Source of the DNA: Azotobacter chroococcum
GTDB lineage: Bacteria; Pseudomonadota; Gammaproteobacteria; Pseudomonadales; Pseudomonadaceae
NCBI RefSeq assembly: GCF_004339665.1
Contig: NZ_SMMU01000009.1
Span: forward strand, 89,862-153,861
Reading direction: 5' to 3'
Length of the DNA: 64,000 nt
Shown: positions 1-10,125 of the stretch, in pieces
Layout of the letters: the number at the start of each line of letters is the position of its first letter
Position numbering within the stretch: position 1 is the stretch's first letter
Notes under the pieces: generated by a model
Told to the model about the DNA's origin: nothing
The model's database searches: none
The model's input: the letters and a program-made list of their open reading frames with translations, nothing else
Translations under genes and position numbers: made by a program

Positions 1-252
1 CTGTTCATGGCCTGCCAGCTCGTCGCCCCGGACAGCTTCGTCGGCCAGGTGAATCCCGGCGCGACGCGCAGCTGGATGGACCTGCTGTTCTTGAGCTTCA
101 CCACCCTCTCCGGGGTCGGCGTCGGCGACATCCTGCCGCTCAAGCCCTTTGCCCGCGCCCTGGTGATGCTCGAGGAATTCGCCGGGGTCATGTATTTCAC
201 CCTGGTGGTCTCGCGCCTGATCGGCCTGACGATCCTCGGCGCCAGGCGTTAG
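1..252 (+). CDS. Two-TM potassium/ion channel domain protein, C-terminal fragment
   Basis: The reading frame is open from the first base of the window, so the gene begins outside it. The visible 83 residues contain a pore-loop signature, TTLSGVGVGDILP, which follows the potassium-channel selectivity filter pattern (T-x-G-[YV]-G-D). A hydrophobic helix follows (FAGVMYFTLVVSRLIGL), and the protein ends with a short basic tail. This is the arrangement of the Ion_trans_2 pore module. The filter has Val-Gly-Val-Gly instead of the classical Val-Gly-Tyr-Gly, so strict potassium selectivity is not certain. Nothing can be said about N-terminal regulatory domains. Confidence 0.75.
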   Translation: MFMACQLVAPDSFVGQVNPGATRSWMDLLFLSFTTLSGVGVGDILPLKPFARALVMLEEFAGVMYFTLVVSRLIGLTILGARR

Positions 253-342
253 GCAGGCTTCCTCGCCCCTCCGGGCCGGGTCGCCCATCGACGGCACAGG
301 CCGCTAGACTGGGATCAGCCCCTTCCCAGCCTGCGAGGCCCC

Positions 343-1689
<1,347 letters not shown>

Positions 1690-1827
1690 AGAAGGCAGGC
1701 AGCCCGACGCACAGGCCCCCGGATAGTGGCGGATTGATCTATCCTGCGCCATGGCTCCGTCTGCAGCCTGCGGCGCAGACGGGTTTATTCCCGCCGGCCG
1801 GAGTGCCGGCCCAGCAGTAGATCGGAC

Positions 1828-2784
1828 ATGCATTCGCCCAGGAGCAACCGAAAGAAGAGCAGCCGCCGGCCACGGAAGGCCAGCGACTGCAGCCGCGCCA
1901 CAGACTTCGAAATCATCCTCGACAGCCTCGACGCCATCGTCTACGTGGCGGACATGCACAGCTACGAGCTGCTGTTTCTCAACAGCTACGGGCGCCAGCA
2001 CTATGGCGATCCCGCGGGGATGAAATGCTGGCAGCTGCTGCAGGCCGGACAGACCGGCCCCTGCGACTTCTGCAGCAACCCCCACCTGCTCGACGCCAAC
2101 GGCGAGCCGGCCGGGGTCTACGTCTGGGAGTTCCGCAACACCCGCACCGGACGCTGGTACGAATGCCATGACCAGGCCCGGCACTGGGCGGACGGCCGCC
2201 TGGTGCGCATCGAGATCGCCACCGACATCACCGAGCGCAAGCGCATGGAAGAGGAACTCGCCGAGGCCAAGCGGCAGGCCGAGGCCCTCGCCCACATCGA
2301 CGAACTCACCGGCCTGAACAACCGCCGGGCGTTCTTCCAGCTGGGCCTGCAGGCCTTCCGGCAGGCCGCGCGCGCCGCCAGCCCCATCGCCGTCATCATG
2401 TTCGACCTGGATCATTTCAAGCAGATCAACGATATCCATGGCCACTTCGTCGGCGACAAGGTCCTGGTCGCGGTGGCCAACAGCGTGCGCGAACACGTGC
2501 GCGAGGCGGACATCGCCGGACGCCTCGGCGGCGAGGAGTTCGCGCTGATCCTGCCGCAGACCAGCCTGCCCGAGGCGCTGGTCGCCGCCGAACGCCTGCG
2601 CGGCACCATCGCCGCCACCAGCCTCGCCCACGGCGAGGCCCGCATCCGCTGCACCTCCAGCTTCGGCGTCGCCGTCTGCGCGGATGGCTCGCTGGACCTC
2701 GAGCACATGCTCAGCCTGGCGGACGCGGAGCTGTACCAGGCCAAGCGCAACGGGCGCAACCGGGTGGAGCACGCCGGCGCATAG
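1828..2784 (+). CDS. PAS-GGDEF diguanylate cyclase
   Basis: A 318-residue predicted cytosolic signalling protein. Residues about 25-140 form a PAS-like sensor ending in the usual DITERK linker. A coiled linker (MEEELAEAKRQAEALAHIDELTGL) leads to a GGDEF domain with an intact GGEEF active site at residues 234-238. An RxxD inhibitory site (READ, 225-228) sits exactly five residues ahead, so product inhibition by cyclic di-GMP is expected. The PAS part carries a Cys cluster (KCWQLL then GPCDFC, residues 67-82), which could bind metal or sense redox; that role is inference. No EAL domain or membrane segment is present. The N-terminus is unusually basic (RSNRKKSSRRPRK). Confidence 0.88.
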   Translation: MHSPRSNRKKSSRRPRKASDCSRATDFEIILDSLDAIVYVADMHSYELLFLNSYGRQHYGDPAGMKCWQLLQAGQTGPCDFCSNPHLLDANGEPAGVYVWEFRNTRTGRWYECHDQARHWADGRLVRIEIATDITERKRMEEELAEAKRQAEALAHIDELTGLNNRRAFFQLGLQAFRQAARAASPIAVIMFDLDHFKQINDIHGHFVGDKVLVAVANSVREHVREADIAGRLGGEEFALILPQTSLPEALVAAERLRGTIAATSLAHGEARIRCTSSFGVAVCADGSLDLEHMLSLADAELYQAKRNGRNRVEHAGA

Positions 2785-2870
2785 GCCAGCGGGCGGTCGT
2801 CCCGGAAGAATGGCAGGCGGGACATGCCGCACCGACCGGGCATCCGGTTTTGCTTGCTCTCGAAGCCAAA

Positions 2871-2897
2871 TGCGTATAATTATCAATTGCCAATTTC
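2871..2897. promoter_or_regulatory. AT-rich candidate promoter / Fur-like site
   Basis: This short AT-rich patch lies in otherwise GC-rich DNA about 100 bp before the HMA-type gene. It contains TATAAT (-10-like) running into TATAATTATCAATTGC, which partly matches the Fur consensus hexamers. The palindrome is imperfect, so this is only a candidate iron-responsive promoter. The remaining bases of the 2785-2992 gap show nothing else. Confidence 0.3.
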
Positions 2898-2992
2898 GCA
2901 CACCCCGTCGATGACGACTCCCCGCCCTGCGTCTTGCCGCCAGCCATGACTGGCGGGGCCGTCGCTCATCTGTCGTACAGGATGAATCACCC

Positions 2993-3421
2993 ATGAGTCG
3001 TATCGTTTCCGCGCTGCCCGGGCGCATCCGTATTCGTGACAGAGCGCTGCGGGACCGGGCGCGCCTGGCCCGGATCGAGGAAGCGCTGTCCGCCCTCGAA
3101 GGCATCGCCAGCCTGCAGCCCAATGCCGGCGCCGGCAGCCTCGTGATGCACTTCGATGCCGCGCGGATCGCGGTCGAGGTACTGGAGGCGAAGGTCGACG
3201 CGATCATCGACGCCGAACTGGCCCGGCCCCACGCGCCGCGCCGGCGCTCGCTGAAGATGCAGATCAACCGCGGCGCCAAGCTCGGCATGCTGGGCAGCCT
3301 GGCCGCCTCGCTGGCGCTGGCCGCGGCCGGCAAGAAAGGCGCGCACGCCATCACCGGCGGCCTGTTCGTCGCCTGCCTGGGCGTGCACCTGGGCGTGCAC
3401 CGGCGCTCGCTGGTGCGCTGA
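2993..3421 (+). CDS. Small HMA_2-type protein with hydrophobic C-terminus
   Basis: A 142-residue protein. Residues about 4-75 resemble the HMA_2 fold (LPGRIRIRDRALR, then GI..LQPNAGAGSLVMHFD). This is the same Gly-Arg-[Ile/Val]-Arg start and ...N..A.SL.V.FD core seen in the N-terminus of the P1B ATPase at 10126-12276 and in the small protein at 14183-14521. It lacks the CxxC metal site of classical HMA domains. A basic stretch (PRRRSLKMQINRGAK) is followed by a hydrophobic helix (MLGSLAASLALAAAG) and a second hydrophobic segment, so it is probably membrane-bound. It sits next to the Dps and catalase genes and within about 11 kb of the iron cluster. A role in iron or heavy-metal handling is inferred from context. 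Confidence 0.65.
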   Translation: MSRIVSALPGRIRIRDRALRDRARLARIEEALSALEGIASLQPNAGAGSLVMHFDAARIAVEVLEAKVDAIIDAELARPHAPRRRSLKMQINRGAKLGMLGSLAASLALAAAGKKGAHAITGGLFVACLGVHLGVHRRSLVR

Positions 3422-3460
3422 GCGCTCTCCCGGCCACGCCCTTCCCCGTGGCCGGACTCC

Positions 3461-3955
3461 CTACTCCTCCAGAAGACTGCGCAGCATCCAGGCGGTCTTC
3501 TCGTGCACTTCCAGGCGCTGGGTGAGCAGATCGGCCGTCGGCTGGTCGCCGGCCTTGTCGACCACCGGGAACAGCTTGCGGGCGGTGCGGGCGGTCGCCT
3601 CCTGGGCGGAAACCAGATAACGGACCATCTCGCCGGCCTTTGGCACCCCCTTCACCTCCTCGATGGAGGCCAGCTTGGCGAACTCCCTGTAGGTGCCCGG
3701 CGCCGGAAAGCCCAGCGCGCGGATGCGTTCGGCGATCAGGTCGAGGGCGGCCCATTGCTCGGTGTACTGGGTCATGAACATCTGGTGCAGCGTGTTGAAC
3801 TGCGGGCCGGTCACGTTCCAGTGGAAGTTGTGGGTCATCAGATAGAGCGTGTAGCTGTCGGCGAGCAGTGCCGACAGGCCATCGGCGATCTTTTCGCGAT
3901 CCGCGGCATCGATGCCTATATCGATGGCGGGAGTCCTGCCTTTGCGGTTTTCCAT
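3461..3955 (-). CDS. dps: Dps-family ferritin-like DNA-protection protein
   Basis: A 164-residue Dps/starvation ferritin of normal family length. Dps dodecamers oxidise ferrous iron with hydrogen peroxide, store the mineral and shield DNA. The inter-subunit ferroxidase motif is visible: [12 protein letters not shown] followed by H...(E)[13 protein letters not shown], carrying the conserved His, His, Asp and Glu ligands. The start at MENRKGRT is preferred over an upstream in-frame ATG because a strong GGAGGG ribosome site precedes it by about 7 bases. The gene lies 37 bp downstream of the catalase gene on the same strand, so the two are probably one peroxide-defence transcript. Confidence 0.92.
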   Translation of the reverse strand: MENRKGRTPAIDIGIDAADREKIADGLSALLADSYTLYLMTHNFHWNVTGPQFNTLHQMFMTQYTEQWAALDLIAERIRALGFPAPGTYREFAKLASIEEVKGVPKAGEMVRYLVSAQEATARTARKLFPVVDKAGDQPTADLLTQRLEVHEKTAWMLRSLLEE

Positions 3956-3992
3956 GGGAACCCTCCTCTCGAAGAAACGATGTTTCCGACGC

Positions 3993-5432
3993 TCAGTCGA
4001 GCCCCAGCGCCCTGGCCACCCCCGCGCCGTAGGCCGGGTCGGCCTTGCCGCAGTTGGCGACATGGCGCCGCTTGACCTCCTCCGGCGCCTCGCCCAGGGC
4101 GCGGGCGGTGTTCTCGAACAGCACCTGTTGCTGCTGGGGCGTCATCAGGCGGAACAGCGCGCCGGGCTGCGAGTAGTAGTCGTCGTCATCCTCGCGGAAG
4201 TTCCAGTGATCCGCCGAACCCGCCAGCGCCAGCGGCGGCTCGCGGAAGTCGGGCTGTTCCCGCCATTCGCCATAGCCGTTCGGCTCGTAGCCGAGGGTGC
4301 TGCCGAAATTGCCCTCGACGCGCATGGCGCCGTCGCGGTGATAGCTGTGCACCGGGCAGCGCGGGGCGTTGACCGGGATATGGGCATGATTGACGCCGAG
4401 CCGGTAGCGCTGGGCGTCGCCATAGGAGAACAGCCGGCCCTGCAGCATCTTGTCCGGCGAAAAGCCGATCCCCGGCACGACGTTGGCCGGATTGAAGGCG
4501 GCCTGCTCCACTTCGGCGAAGTAGTTGTCCGGGTTGCGGTTCAGCTCGAGGATGCCGACCTCCTGCAGCGGGTAGTCCTTGTGCGGCCAGATCTTGGTCA
4601 GGTCGAAGGGGTGGTACGGCACCCTGGCGGCGTCCTGCTCCGGCATGATCTGCACGCAGAACTGCCATTTCGGGAAATCGCCGCCCTCGATGGCCTCGTA
4701 GAGGTCGCGCTGGTGGGTTTCCCGGCATTTGCCGATGGCCGCCTCCGCCTCGGCGTCGCTCAGGTTGCGGATGCCCTGCATGCACTTGAGGTGGAACTTC
4801 ACCCAGTAGCGCTCGTTTTGGGCGTTGATGAAGCTGTAGGTATGGCTGCCGAAACCGTGCATGTGCCGGTAGCTCGCCGGGATGCCGCGGTCGCTCATGA
4901 CGATGGTGATCTGGTGCAGCGCCTCGGGCAGCAGGGTCCAGAAATCCCAGTTGTTTTTCGCGCTGCGCAGGTTGGTGCGCGGGTCGCGCTTCACCGCGTG
5001 GTTGAGGTCGGGAAACTTGAGCGGATCGCGCAGGAAGAACACCGGGGTGTTGTTGCCGACCAGGTCCCAGTTGCCCTCCTCGGTGTAGAGCTTGACCGCG
5101 AAGCCGCGGATGTCGCGCTCGGCGTCGGCGGCGCCGCGTTCGCCGGCCACGGTGGAGAAGCGCACGAACAGCTCGGTCTGCTTGCCCACTGCGGAAAACA
5201 GCTTCGCCCGGGTGTAGCGGCTGATGTCCTGGGTGACGGTGAAGGTGCCATAGGCGCCCGAGCCCTTGGCGTGCATGCGCCGCTCGGGAATCACCTCGCG
5301 GTCGAAGTGGGCCAGCTTCTCCAGGAACCAGACGTCCTGCAGCAGTTGCGGACCGCGCGGGCCGGCGGTCATGACGTTCTGGTTGTCGACGACGGGGCAG
5401 CCCGCCGCCGTGGTGAGCTTTTTCTCGGTCAT
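3993..5432 (-). CDS. katA: Monofunctional haem catalase (KatA type)
   Basis: A 479-residue small-subunit catalase that splits hydrogen peroxide to water and oxygen. The distal His is in [12 protein letters not shown], the distal Asn in [14 protein letters not shown], and the proximal haem Tyr in [14 protein letters not shown]. The NADPH-binding and wrapping regions and the C-terminal helical domain are present, so the enzyme looks complete. The start MTEKKLTT is chosen because an AAGGAAGG ribosome site stands just upstream; an earlier in-frame ATG would place that site inside the gene. No secretion signal is seen, so it should be cytosolic. It precedes dps in the same orientation and probably shares its promoter. 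An OxyR site was not recognised in the 147 bp upstream. Confidence 0.93.
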   Translation of the reverse strand: MTEKKLTTAAGCPVVDNQNVMTAGPRGPQLLQDVWFLEKLAHFDREVIPERRMHAKGSGAYGTFTVTQDISRYTRAKLFSAVGKQTELFVRFSTVAGERGAADAERDIRGFAVKLYTEEGNWDLVGNNTPVFFLRDPLKFPDLNHAVKRDPRTNLRSAKNNWDFWTLLPEALHQITIVMSDRGIPASYRHMHGFGSHTYSFINAQNERYWVKFHLKCMQGIRNLSDAEAEAAIGKCRETHQRDLYEAIEGGDFPKWQFCVQIMPEQDAARVPYHPFDLTKIWPHKDYPLQEVGILELNRNPDNYFAEVEQAAFNPANVVPGIGFSPDKMLQGRLFSYGDAQRYRLGVNHAHIPVNAPRCPVHSYHRDGAMRVEGNFGSTLGYEPNGYGEWREQPDFREPPLALAGSADHWNFREDDDDYYSQPGALFRLMTPQQQQVLFENTARALGEAPEEVKRRHVANCGKADPAYGAGVARALGLD

Positions 5433-5579
5433 GCCGGTTTTCCTTCCTTTTCCCATCCAAGAAAAACGAGGTGTCTGGGGCCGCCTCGATTCCCGGACCA
5501 GGTGGAAGGCCTTCCCCTTCGGAAAAAGAGTAGTCCTGAAACATGAAAGCGTCGCCGGGAGCGACGGGAAGGCCCCGCC

Positions 5580-6695
5580 CTACCCCAGCCATCCGGGCCG
5601 CAGCAGCATGACCCCGCCCAGGGCCAGCATGACCGCCCCGCTCAGCAGCTTGAGCCAGCGCCCCGCCCGCTCCGACAGCCGGCGCCCGCAGAGGGCGAGC
5701 AGCGCGCCGGCCACCATCAGCAGGTCGTCCGCCAGGTAGCCCAGGACATACAGGCCCAGGTAGGCGTAGTGGAGCGCCGGAGACAGTCCCTGGCGGGCGA
5801 GGATCGCCGTGTAGAGCGCCGGGAAGCCGGCGGTGCAGAGCAGCTCGACGACGTTCACCAGCACCGCCAGCACGGCGACGCCGGCGAGCGCGGGCAGCAG
5901 CCGCCCGGCCTGCAGGATGGCGCGCAGGCGGGCATAGAGCCCAGGCTTGGCCGCGGCCGGTATCGACAGCGCGAAATCGCCGCCCGGACGCAGGCCGTCC
6001 CGGAGGTTGAGCGCGCCGATCAGCAGGGCCAGGCCGCCGAGCAGCCGGGTCAGCGTCGTGGAGACGCCGAGCAGCAGGAACAGGTTGAGCCAGGCGGCCA
6101 GGAAGGCGTAATAGACCGCGCCGCCGGTCAGCACGAAGGTACCGGCGACCAGCGCCATGCGCCGGCGGTCGTGCAGGCGCACCAGGAGCGAGAGAAGAAA
6201 CAGCAGCAGCCACATCGCGCAGGGGTTGAAGCCATCGAGCAGGCCGAGGGCCAGGGTAAACAGCGGCAGCCCCAGGCGCTCCACGCTGAGGCAGCCGAAC
6301 AGCCCGGTCTCGAGCGCATCGCTGGGCGCCGCCTGGCGGTCGAGCAGCGCGACCAGCTCGGCACCGCTGCGTCCGGCGCTGTCGAAGCCAACCAGTACCC
6401 GCTCGTCGATCACGAAGGTCGGCACGCTCGGCGGCCAGACGCCGGCCTGGCGGGAAATCCGCAGCAGATCCTCCCGCGCCGCGGCATCCCGGTCTACCGG
6501 GCGCAGGACGATGCGCAGCTCGGGGCGCCCGGCGGCCAGCTCGGCGAGAAAGGCCTTGGCCGCGCTGCAATGCGGGCAGCCGTCGCGCACGAACACCTCG
6601 ATGGTCTGCGTCCCGCCCTGTTCCGGCGGCACGGCGAGCGCCGAAGGCAGGCCTGCGAGCAGGAACAGCAGCACCAGCCTGCATGGCAGCGACAT
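5580..6695 (-). CDS. Thioredoxin/glutaredoxin-like domain fused to DsbD/CcdA-like membrane domain
   Basis: A 371-residue fusion. A signal peptide (about residues 1-21) leads into a periplasmic thioredoxin-fold domain with the redox motif GCPHC near residues 39-43 and the cis-Pro segment SVPTF. A membrane domain of about six helices follows. It carries the two DsbD/CcdA-type cysteines, one in FNPCAMW and one in LLCTAGFP. Such proteins carry electrons from the cytoplasm across the inner membrane. It is the last gene of the iron operon, 12 bp after the previous gene. It may keep a periplasmic partner or iron reduced, but its true substrate is unknown. Confidence 0.8.
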   Translation of the reverse strand: MSLPCRLVLLFLLAGLPSALAVPPEQGGTQTIEVFVRDGCPHCSAAKAFLAELAAGRPELRIVLRPVDRDAAAREDLLRISRQAGVWPPSVPTFVIDERVLVGFDSAGRSGAELVALLDRQAAPSDALETGLFGCLSVERLGLPLFTLALGLLDGFNPCAMWLLLFLLSLLVRLHDRRRMALVAGTFVLTGGAVYYAFLAAWLNLFLLLGVSTTLTRLLGGLALLIGALNLRDGLRPGGDFALSIPAAAKPGLYARLRAILQAGRLLPALAGVAVLAVLVNVVELLCTAGFPALYTAILARQGLSPALHYAYLGLYVLGYLADDLLMVAGALLALCGRRLSERAGRWLKLLSGAVMLALGGVMLLRPGWLG

Positions 6696-6707
6696 GCCGG
6701 GCCTCGC

Positions 6708-7268
6708 TCAAGGCCCTTCGAGCCGCCCGACGCAGCCGGCGGCGATGGCGATCAGTTCGCGGGCCAGCTCGCGGGCGCCCGGCCATTCATCCGACGCCGG
6801 CTCCGGCAGATAGATTTCCAGGCCCAGATAGAGAAAGGCCGGGTTGTGCCATACCTGCGGCGGGATGATGGTCCGCGCATGGAGGTCGGCGCCCTCGTCG
6901 CCAAGGGGCACCACGCGGACTTCCACGCCGGCCAGCTGCTCGGCGCCGGCCACGGCCGTGCGCAGACAGGCGCACAGTGCCGGGTCGGCGCAGATCAGGT
7001 CGGCGCCGAGCTGCGGGTCGGCGCCGCTGTGCAGATCGACGAGCAGCCGGTGATGATTCAGCACATGAGGCAGCAGCTGCAGGTACAGCGCCCGGTGCAG
7101 GGTCTCGTACTGGAAACGCCGCGCGGCGGGCGGCGGCTGCCCGGAAAGCCCCTCGGGGATCTCCAGCACCGCCACCTGCGCCGGGTCCACGCCGCCGGCC
7201 ACGGCCTGGCCGAAGGCCAGTTCCTCGCGGTGGATGCCGATCACCAGCAGCGTGGGGGGGATATCCAT
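6708..7268 (-). CDS. M14/AstE-like zinc hydrolase-related protein, function unknown
   Basis: A 186-residue protein that I cannot assign firmly. The N-terminus LLVIGIHREELAFG matches the GxHxxE zinc-binding start of the AstE/aspartoacylase (M14) group, and LLVDLHSGAD later matches their hDLHxx third-ligand region. It is much shorter than the 320-350 residues of true AstE enzymes, so it may be a minimal or altered member. No signal peptide or membrane helix is visible. A GGAGG ribosome site precedes the ATG. It sits 28 bp after feoC and 12 bp before the thioredoxin-DsbD fusion, so it is cotranscribed with the iron genes. Why a hydrolase would be there is not clear. Confidence 0.5.
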   Translation of the reverse strand: MDIPPTLLVIGIHREELAFGQAVAGGVDPAQVAVLEIPEGLSGQPPPAARRFQYETLHRALYLQLLPHVLNHHRLLVDLHSGADPQLGADLICADPALCACLRTAVAGAEQLAGVEVRVVPLGDEGADLHARTIIPPQVWHNPAFLYLGLEIYLPEPASDEWPGARELARELIAIAAGCVGRLEGP

Positions 7269-7296
7269 CGGTTGCCTCCGCGGCGCTCAGGCGGTG

Positions 7297-7521
7297 TCAG
7301 TCGCCGATCCACTCGTAAAGCGCGAGCGTGGCCGGATCGCACTGGCAGCAGGCGGTGCCGCAGGTGGAGCCGGCTGGCAGGCGACGCACGCGGCCCTTGC
7401 GCGCCAGGCTGGCGAGCATGGCCTCGACCGCCTCCGGCGTGCTGCCGGTGGTCGTCGCCAGATCGCGCAGGCTGGCCCGACCATGCTGGCGAAGGTACTG
7501 GCCGATCTCCGCGAGGATCAT
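7297..7521 (-). CDS. feoC: FeoC-like winged-helix protein
   Basis: A 74-residue FeoC-type protein. Residues about 1-55 form a winged-helix domain (MILAEIGQYLRQHGRASLRDLA..., then VEAMLASLARKGRVRRL), and a Cys cluster follows (CGTACCQC). This matches gammaproteobacterial FeoC, in which the cysteines bind an iron-sulfur cluster and the protein tunes FeoB stability or activity. The start at MILAE is chosen over an upstream in-frame ATG because a GGGAGAAG ribosome site lies just ahead and the gene would otherwise run into feoB. It begins 10 bp after the feoB stop codon. Confidence 0.88.
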   Translation of the reverse strand: MILAEIGQYLRQHGRASLRDLATTTGSTPEAVEAMLASLARKGRVRRLPAGSTCGTACCQCDPATLALYEWIGD

Positions 7522-7531
7522 GGCTTCTCCC

Positions 7532-9874
7532 TCAGGCCCGCTGGGCAACGGCCGCCGCAGCGGCTTCGCGCCCGGCGAAACGGCGCATGGCATACAGCGC
7601 CAGGCCGAAGCCGGTCAGCAACGCACCGATCCAGGCCAGCGAGGACAGCGGGTGCCGCGTCAAGGTCGCCGCCTGATAGAACAGGGTCGACACGCCATAG
7701 GCCAGCCCGGTGGTCCAGAGCGCCACGAACAGCGTCCAGTGCGGGCCGGACTCCTGGTAGACCGTCGCGGTTGCCGAGGTGCAGGGCATGTAGAGCAGGA
7801 TGAACAGCAGGTAGGCGAAGGCGCCGGCACGCCCGTCGAAGCGGCTCGCCATGGCGCCGAAGATGCTGCTGGTCCGGGCCTGATCCGCCTCCGGCAGGCT
7901 CTGGCTCTGCGCCTCGATGCCGGCGACATCCCGGCGCCAGGAAGTGCTGCCCGGCAGCAGCTTGAGCCAGCCGTCGAACAGCGCGGCGAGGTTGGCGGGG
8001 ATGGTCGCGAAGGCGGCGGCGATGCCGGCGCCCAGGGCGAGGGGTGACCTCTCGCCGGCATCCTGCGAGCCTGCCGCCAGGGACGCATAGGCGGCGTTCA
8101 GGGTGCCCACTATCGCCTCCTTGGCCAGCACGCCGGTGAAGATGCCGACCACCGCCGGCCAGTTGTCCTCGTCCAGCCCCAGCGGCGCGAAGGCCGGTGC
8201 GACGCCGCGGCCCACGGCGGCCAGCACCGAGCGGTCGCTGTTCTCATTGCTGTAACTGCCGTCGGTGCCCACTGCATTGAGCACGTTCACCACCAGCACC
8301 ATGGGCACGATCACCCGCCCGGCGCGGAAGATGAAGCGTTTCAGGCGCTCCCAGGCATGGATCAGCACACCCCGCACGGTCGGCACATGGTAGGGCGGCA
8401 ACTCCATGATGAAGGGCGTGGCCTCGCCCTGCAGCAGGGTGTTCTTCAACACCAGCCCGGTCAGCACCGCCACCGCAATGCCGATCAGGTACAGGCCGAA
8501 CACCACGTTCTGTGCACCCTCGGGGAAGAAGGCCGCGGCCAGCAGCACATAGACCGGCAGGCGGGCACCGCAGGACATGAAGTGCGCCATGGCGATGGTC
8601 ATCAGGCGGTCGCGGCGGTGTTCCAGGGTGCGGGTCGCCATGATCGCCGGCACCGTGCAGCCGAAGCCGACCAAAAGCGGCACGAAGGACTTGCCCGGCA
8701 GGCCGATCCAACGCATGAAGCGGTCCATCACGAAGGCGGCCCGGGCCATATAGCCGGAATCCTCCAGCAGCGACAGGGACAGGAACAGAAAGCCGATTAT
8801 CGGAATGAAGGAGGCCACCACCCGCAGGCCGCCGCCGACGCCCTGCGCCAGCAGCAGCTCCAGCCAACCCGGTGCGCCGAGACTGGCCAGCAGCGCACCC
8901 AGACCGTCGACCAGCAGCACCCCGACGAGCTGCTCGAAGAAATCGATGAAGGCGCCGCCGAGGTTGATGGTGAGCATGAACATCAGATACATCATCGCCA
9001 GGAAGATCGGGATGCCGAGGGCGCGGTTGAGCACCACGCGGTCTATGCGCTCGGTGAGGTCGCGCCCGACCCGGCCGCCGATGCCGACCACCTCGCCGGC
9101 CAGGCGGTTGGCCAGCCCGTAGCGGGCATCGGCCACCTGGATGTCGAGGTCCTCGCCCAGCTTCGCGGCGAGCGCCTGCGCCTGCCCGCTCAGCGCACTG
9201 CCGGCGGTCTGCCGGGCAAGATCGTCGCCCTCCAGCAGGCGCACCGCCAGCCAGCGCGCCGAGGTGCCGGCATGGGCGGCGGTCGCCGCCAGCTGCGGTG
9301 CCAGGGCAGCGATCGCCTCCTCCAGCGCCGCCTCGTAGGCGACCTCGGCGGTCGCGCCACGGCGTTCGGCGACGGCCTCGGCGATGGCCACCTTGAGCGT
9401 TTCGATGCCCTCGCCCTCGGAGGCGACCACCGGCACCACCGGGCAGCCCAGGCGCTCGGCCAGCGCCCTGGCGTCCAGCGTCATGCCCCGGGCCTCGGCC
9501 ACGTCGACCATGTTGAGCACTACCAGCAGCGGCACGCGCATCTCGACGAGCTGGCTGGTCAGATAGAGGTTACGCTCGAGATTGGCGGCATCGACGATGT
9601 TGATCACCAGATCGGCCTCGCTGCCGTGGACATAATCACGGGCGAGCTTCTCGTCGAGGGAGACCTCCTGATCGGTCACATCCAGCGAATAGGTGCCCGG
9701 CAGGTCCACGACCTCGAAGCGCAGCCCGCGAAAAGCGTACTCGCCGCTCTTGCGCTCGACGGTCACCCCCGGCCAGTTGCCGACCCGCTGGTGCGAGCCG
9801 GTCAGGGCATTGAACAGCGTGGTCTTGCCGCAGTTGGGATTGCCGACCAGGGCGATCCGGTAAAGGTCCTTCAT
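7532..9874 (-). CDS. feoB: Ferrous iron transporter FeoB
   Basis: A 780-residue inner-membrane ferrous iron permease. The N-terminal G domain has the P-loop GNPNCGKTTLFN (residues 10-21), the switch DLPGTYSL and the guanine-specificity motif NMVD. A helical linker leads to the membrane core with two gate-like halves; conserved Cys residues appear in GFGCTVPAIMATR and in FMSCGARLPVY. Length and domain order match ordinary proteobacterial FeoB, so the gene looks intact. Its ATG overlaps the feoA stop by 4 bp, showing translational coupling. It lies in the middle of the eleven-gene iron operon. Confidence 0.96.
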   Translation of the reverse strand: MKDLYRIALVGNPNCGKTTLFNALTGSHQRVGNWPGVTVERKSGEYAFRGLRFEVVDLPGTYSLDVTDQEVSLDEKLARDYVHGSEADLVINIVDAANLERNLYLTSQLVEMRVPLLVVLNMVDVAEARGMTLDARALAERLGCPVVPVVASEGEGIETLKVAIAEAVAERRGATAEVAYEAALEEAIAALAPQLAATAAHAGTSARWLAVRLLEGDDLARQTAGSALSGQAQALAAKLGEDLDIQVADARYGLANRLAGEVVGIGGRVGRDLTERIDRVVLNRALGIPIFLAMMYLMFMLTINLGGAFIDFFEQLVGVLLVDGLGALLASLGAPGWLELLLAQGVGGGLRVVASFIPIIGFLFLSLSLLEDSGYMARAAFVMDRFMRWIGLPGKSFVPLLVGFGCTVPAIMATRTLEHRRDRLMTIAMAHFMSCGARLPVYVLLAAAFFPEGAQNVVFGLYLIGIAVAVLTGLVLKNTLLQGEATPFIMELPPYHVPTVRGVLIHAWERLKRFIFRAGRVIVPMVLVVNVLNAVGTDGSYSNENSDRSVLAAVGRGVAPAFAPLGLDEDNWPAVVGIFTGVLAKEAIVGTLNAAYASLAAGSQDAGERSPLALGAGIAAAFATIPANLAALFDGWLKLLPGSTSWRRDVAGIEAQSQSLPEADQARTSSIFGAMASRFDGRAGAFAYLLFILLYMPCTSATATVYQESGPHWTLFVALWTTGLAYGVSTLFYQAATLTRHPLSSLAWIGALLTGFGLALYAMRRFAGREAAAAAVAQRA

Positions 9875-10098
9875 AGCCGCTCCACCGAGAGCGCGTCGGC
9901 CTCGTCACGGCGCAGCGACAGCGCGAAGCCGCGCACGCGGATCTCCACCGGATCGCCCATCGGCGCCACCCGGGTGATGCTGATTTCCGCACCCGGCGTG
10001 AGGCCCATCGACAGCAGCTTGCGGCGGTAGGCGCCGCCGCCCTCGGCGAAGCCGAGGACCCTGGCGCGCTCGCCAACGTGTAGATCCCTGAGCAGCAT
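9871..10098 (-). CDS. feoA: FeoA
   Basis: A 75-residue SH3-like FeoA protein with the typical opening LRDLHVGERARVLGFAEGGGAYRRKLLSMGL and a LTPGAEISITRVAPMGDPVEIRVRG core. FeoA is a small cytosolic partner needed for FeoB-mediated ferrous iron uptake. A GGGAGG ribosome site precedes the start. The gene is 27 bp downstream of the P-type ATPase gene and overlaps feoB, so ferrous iron import and the ATPase are expressed together. Confidence 0.94.
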   Translation of the reverse strand: MLLRDLHVGERARVLGFAEGGGAYRRKLLSMGLTPGAEISITRVAPMGDPVEIRVRGFALSLRRDEADALSVERL

Positions 10099-10125
10099 GG
10101 CAAACCTCCCTGTTTCGGTTGTCGG

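Noticed and set aside
4186..6786. 866-codon minus-strand frame over catalase and the thioredoxin-DsbD gene
   Set aside because: It is an out-of-frame shadow of those genes, rich in Arg, Pro and Ala, with no recognisable domain.
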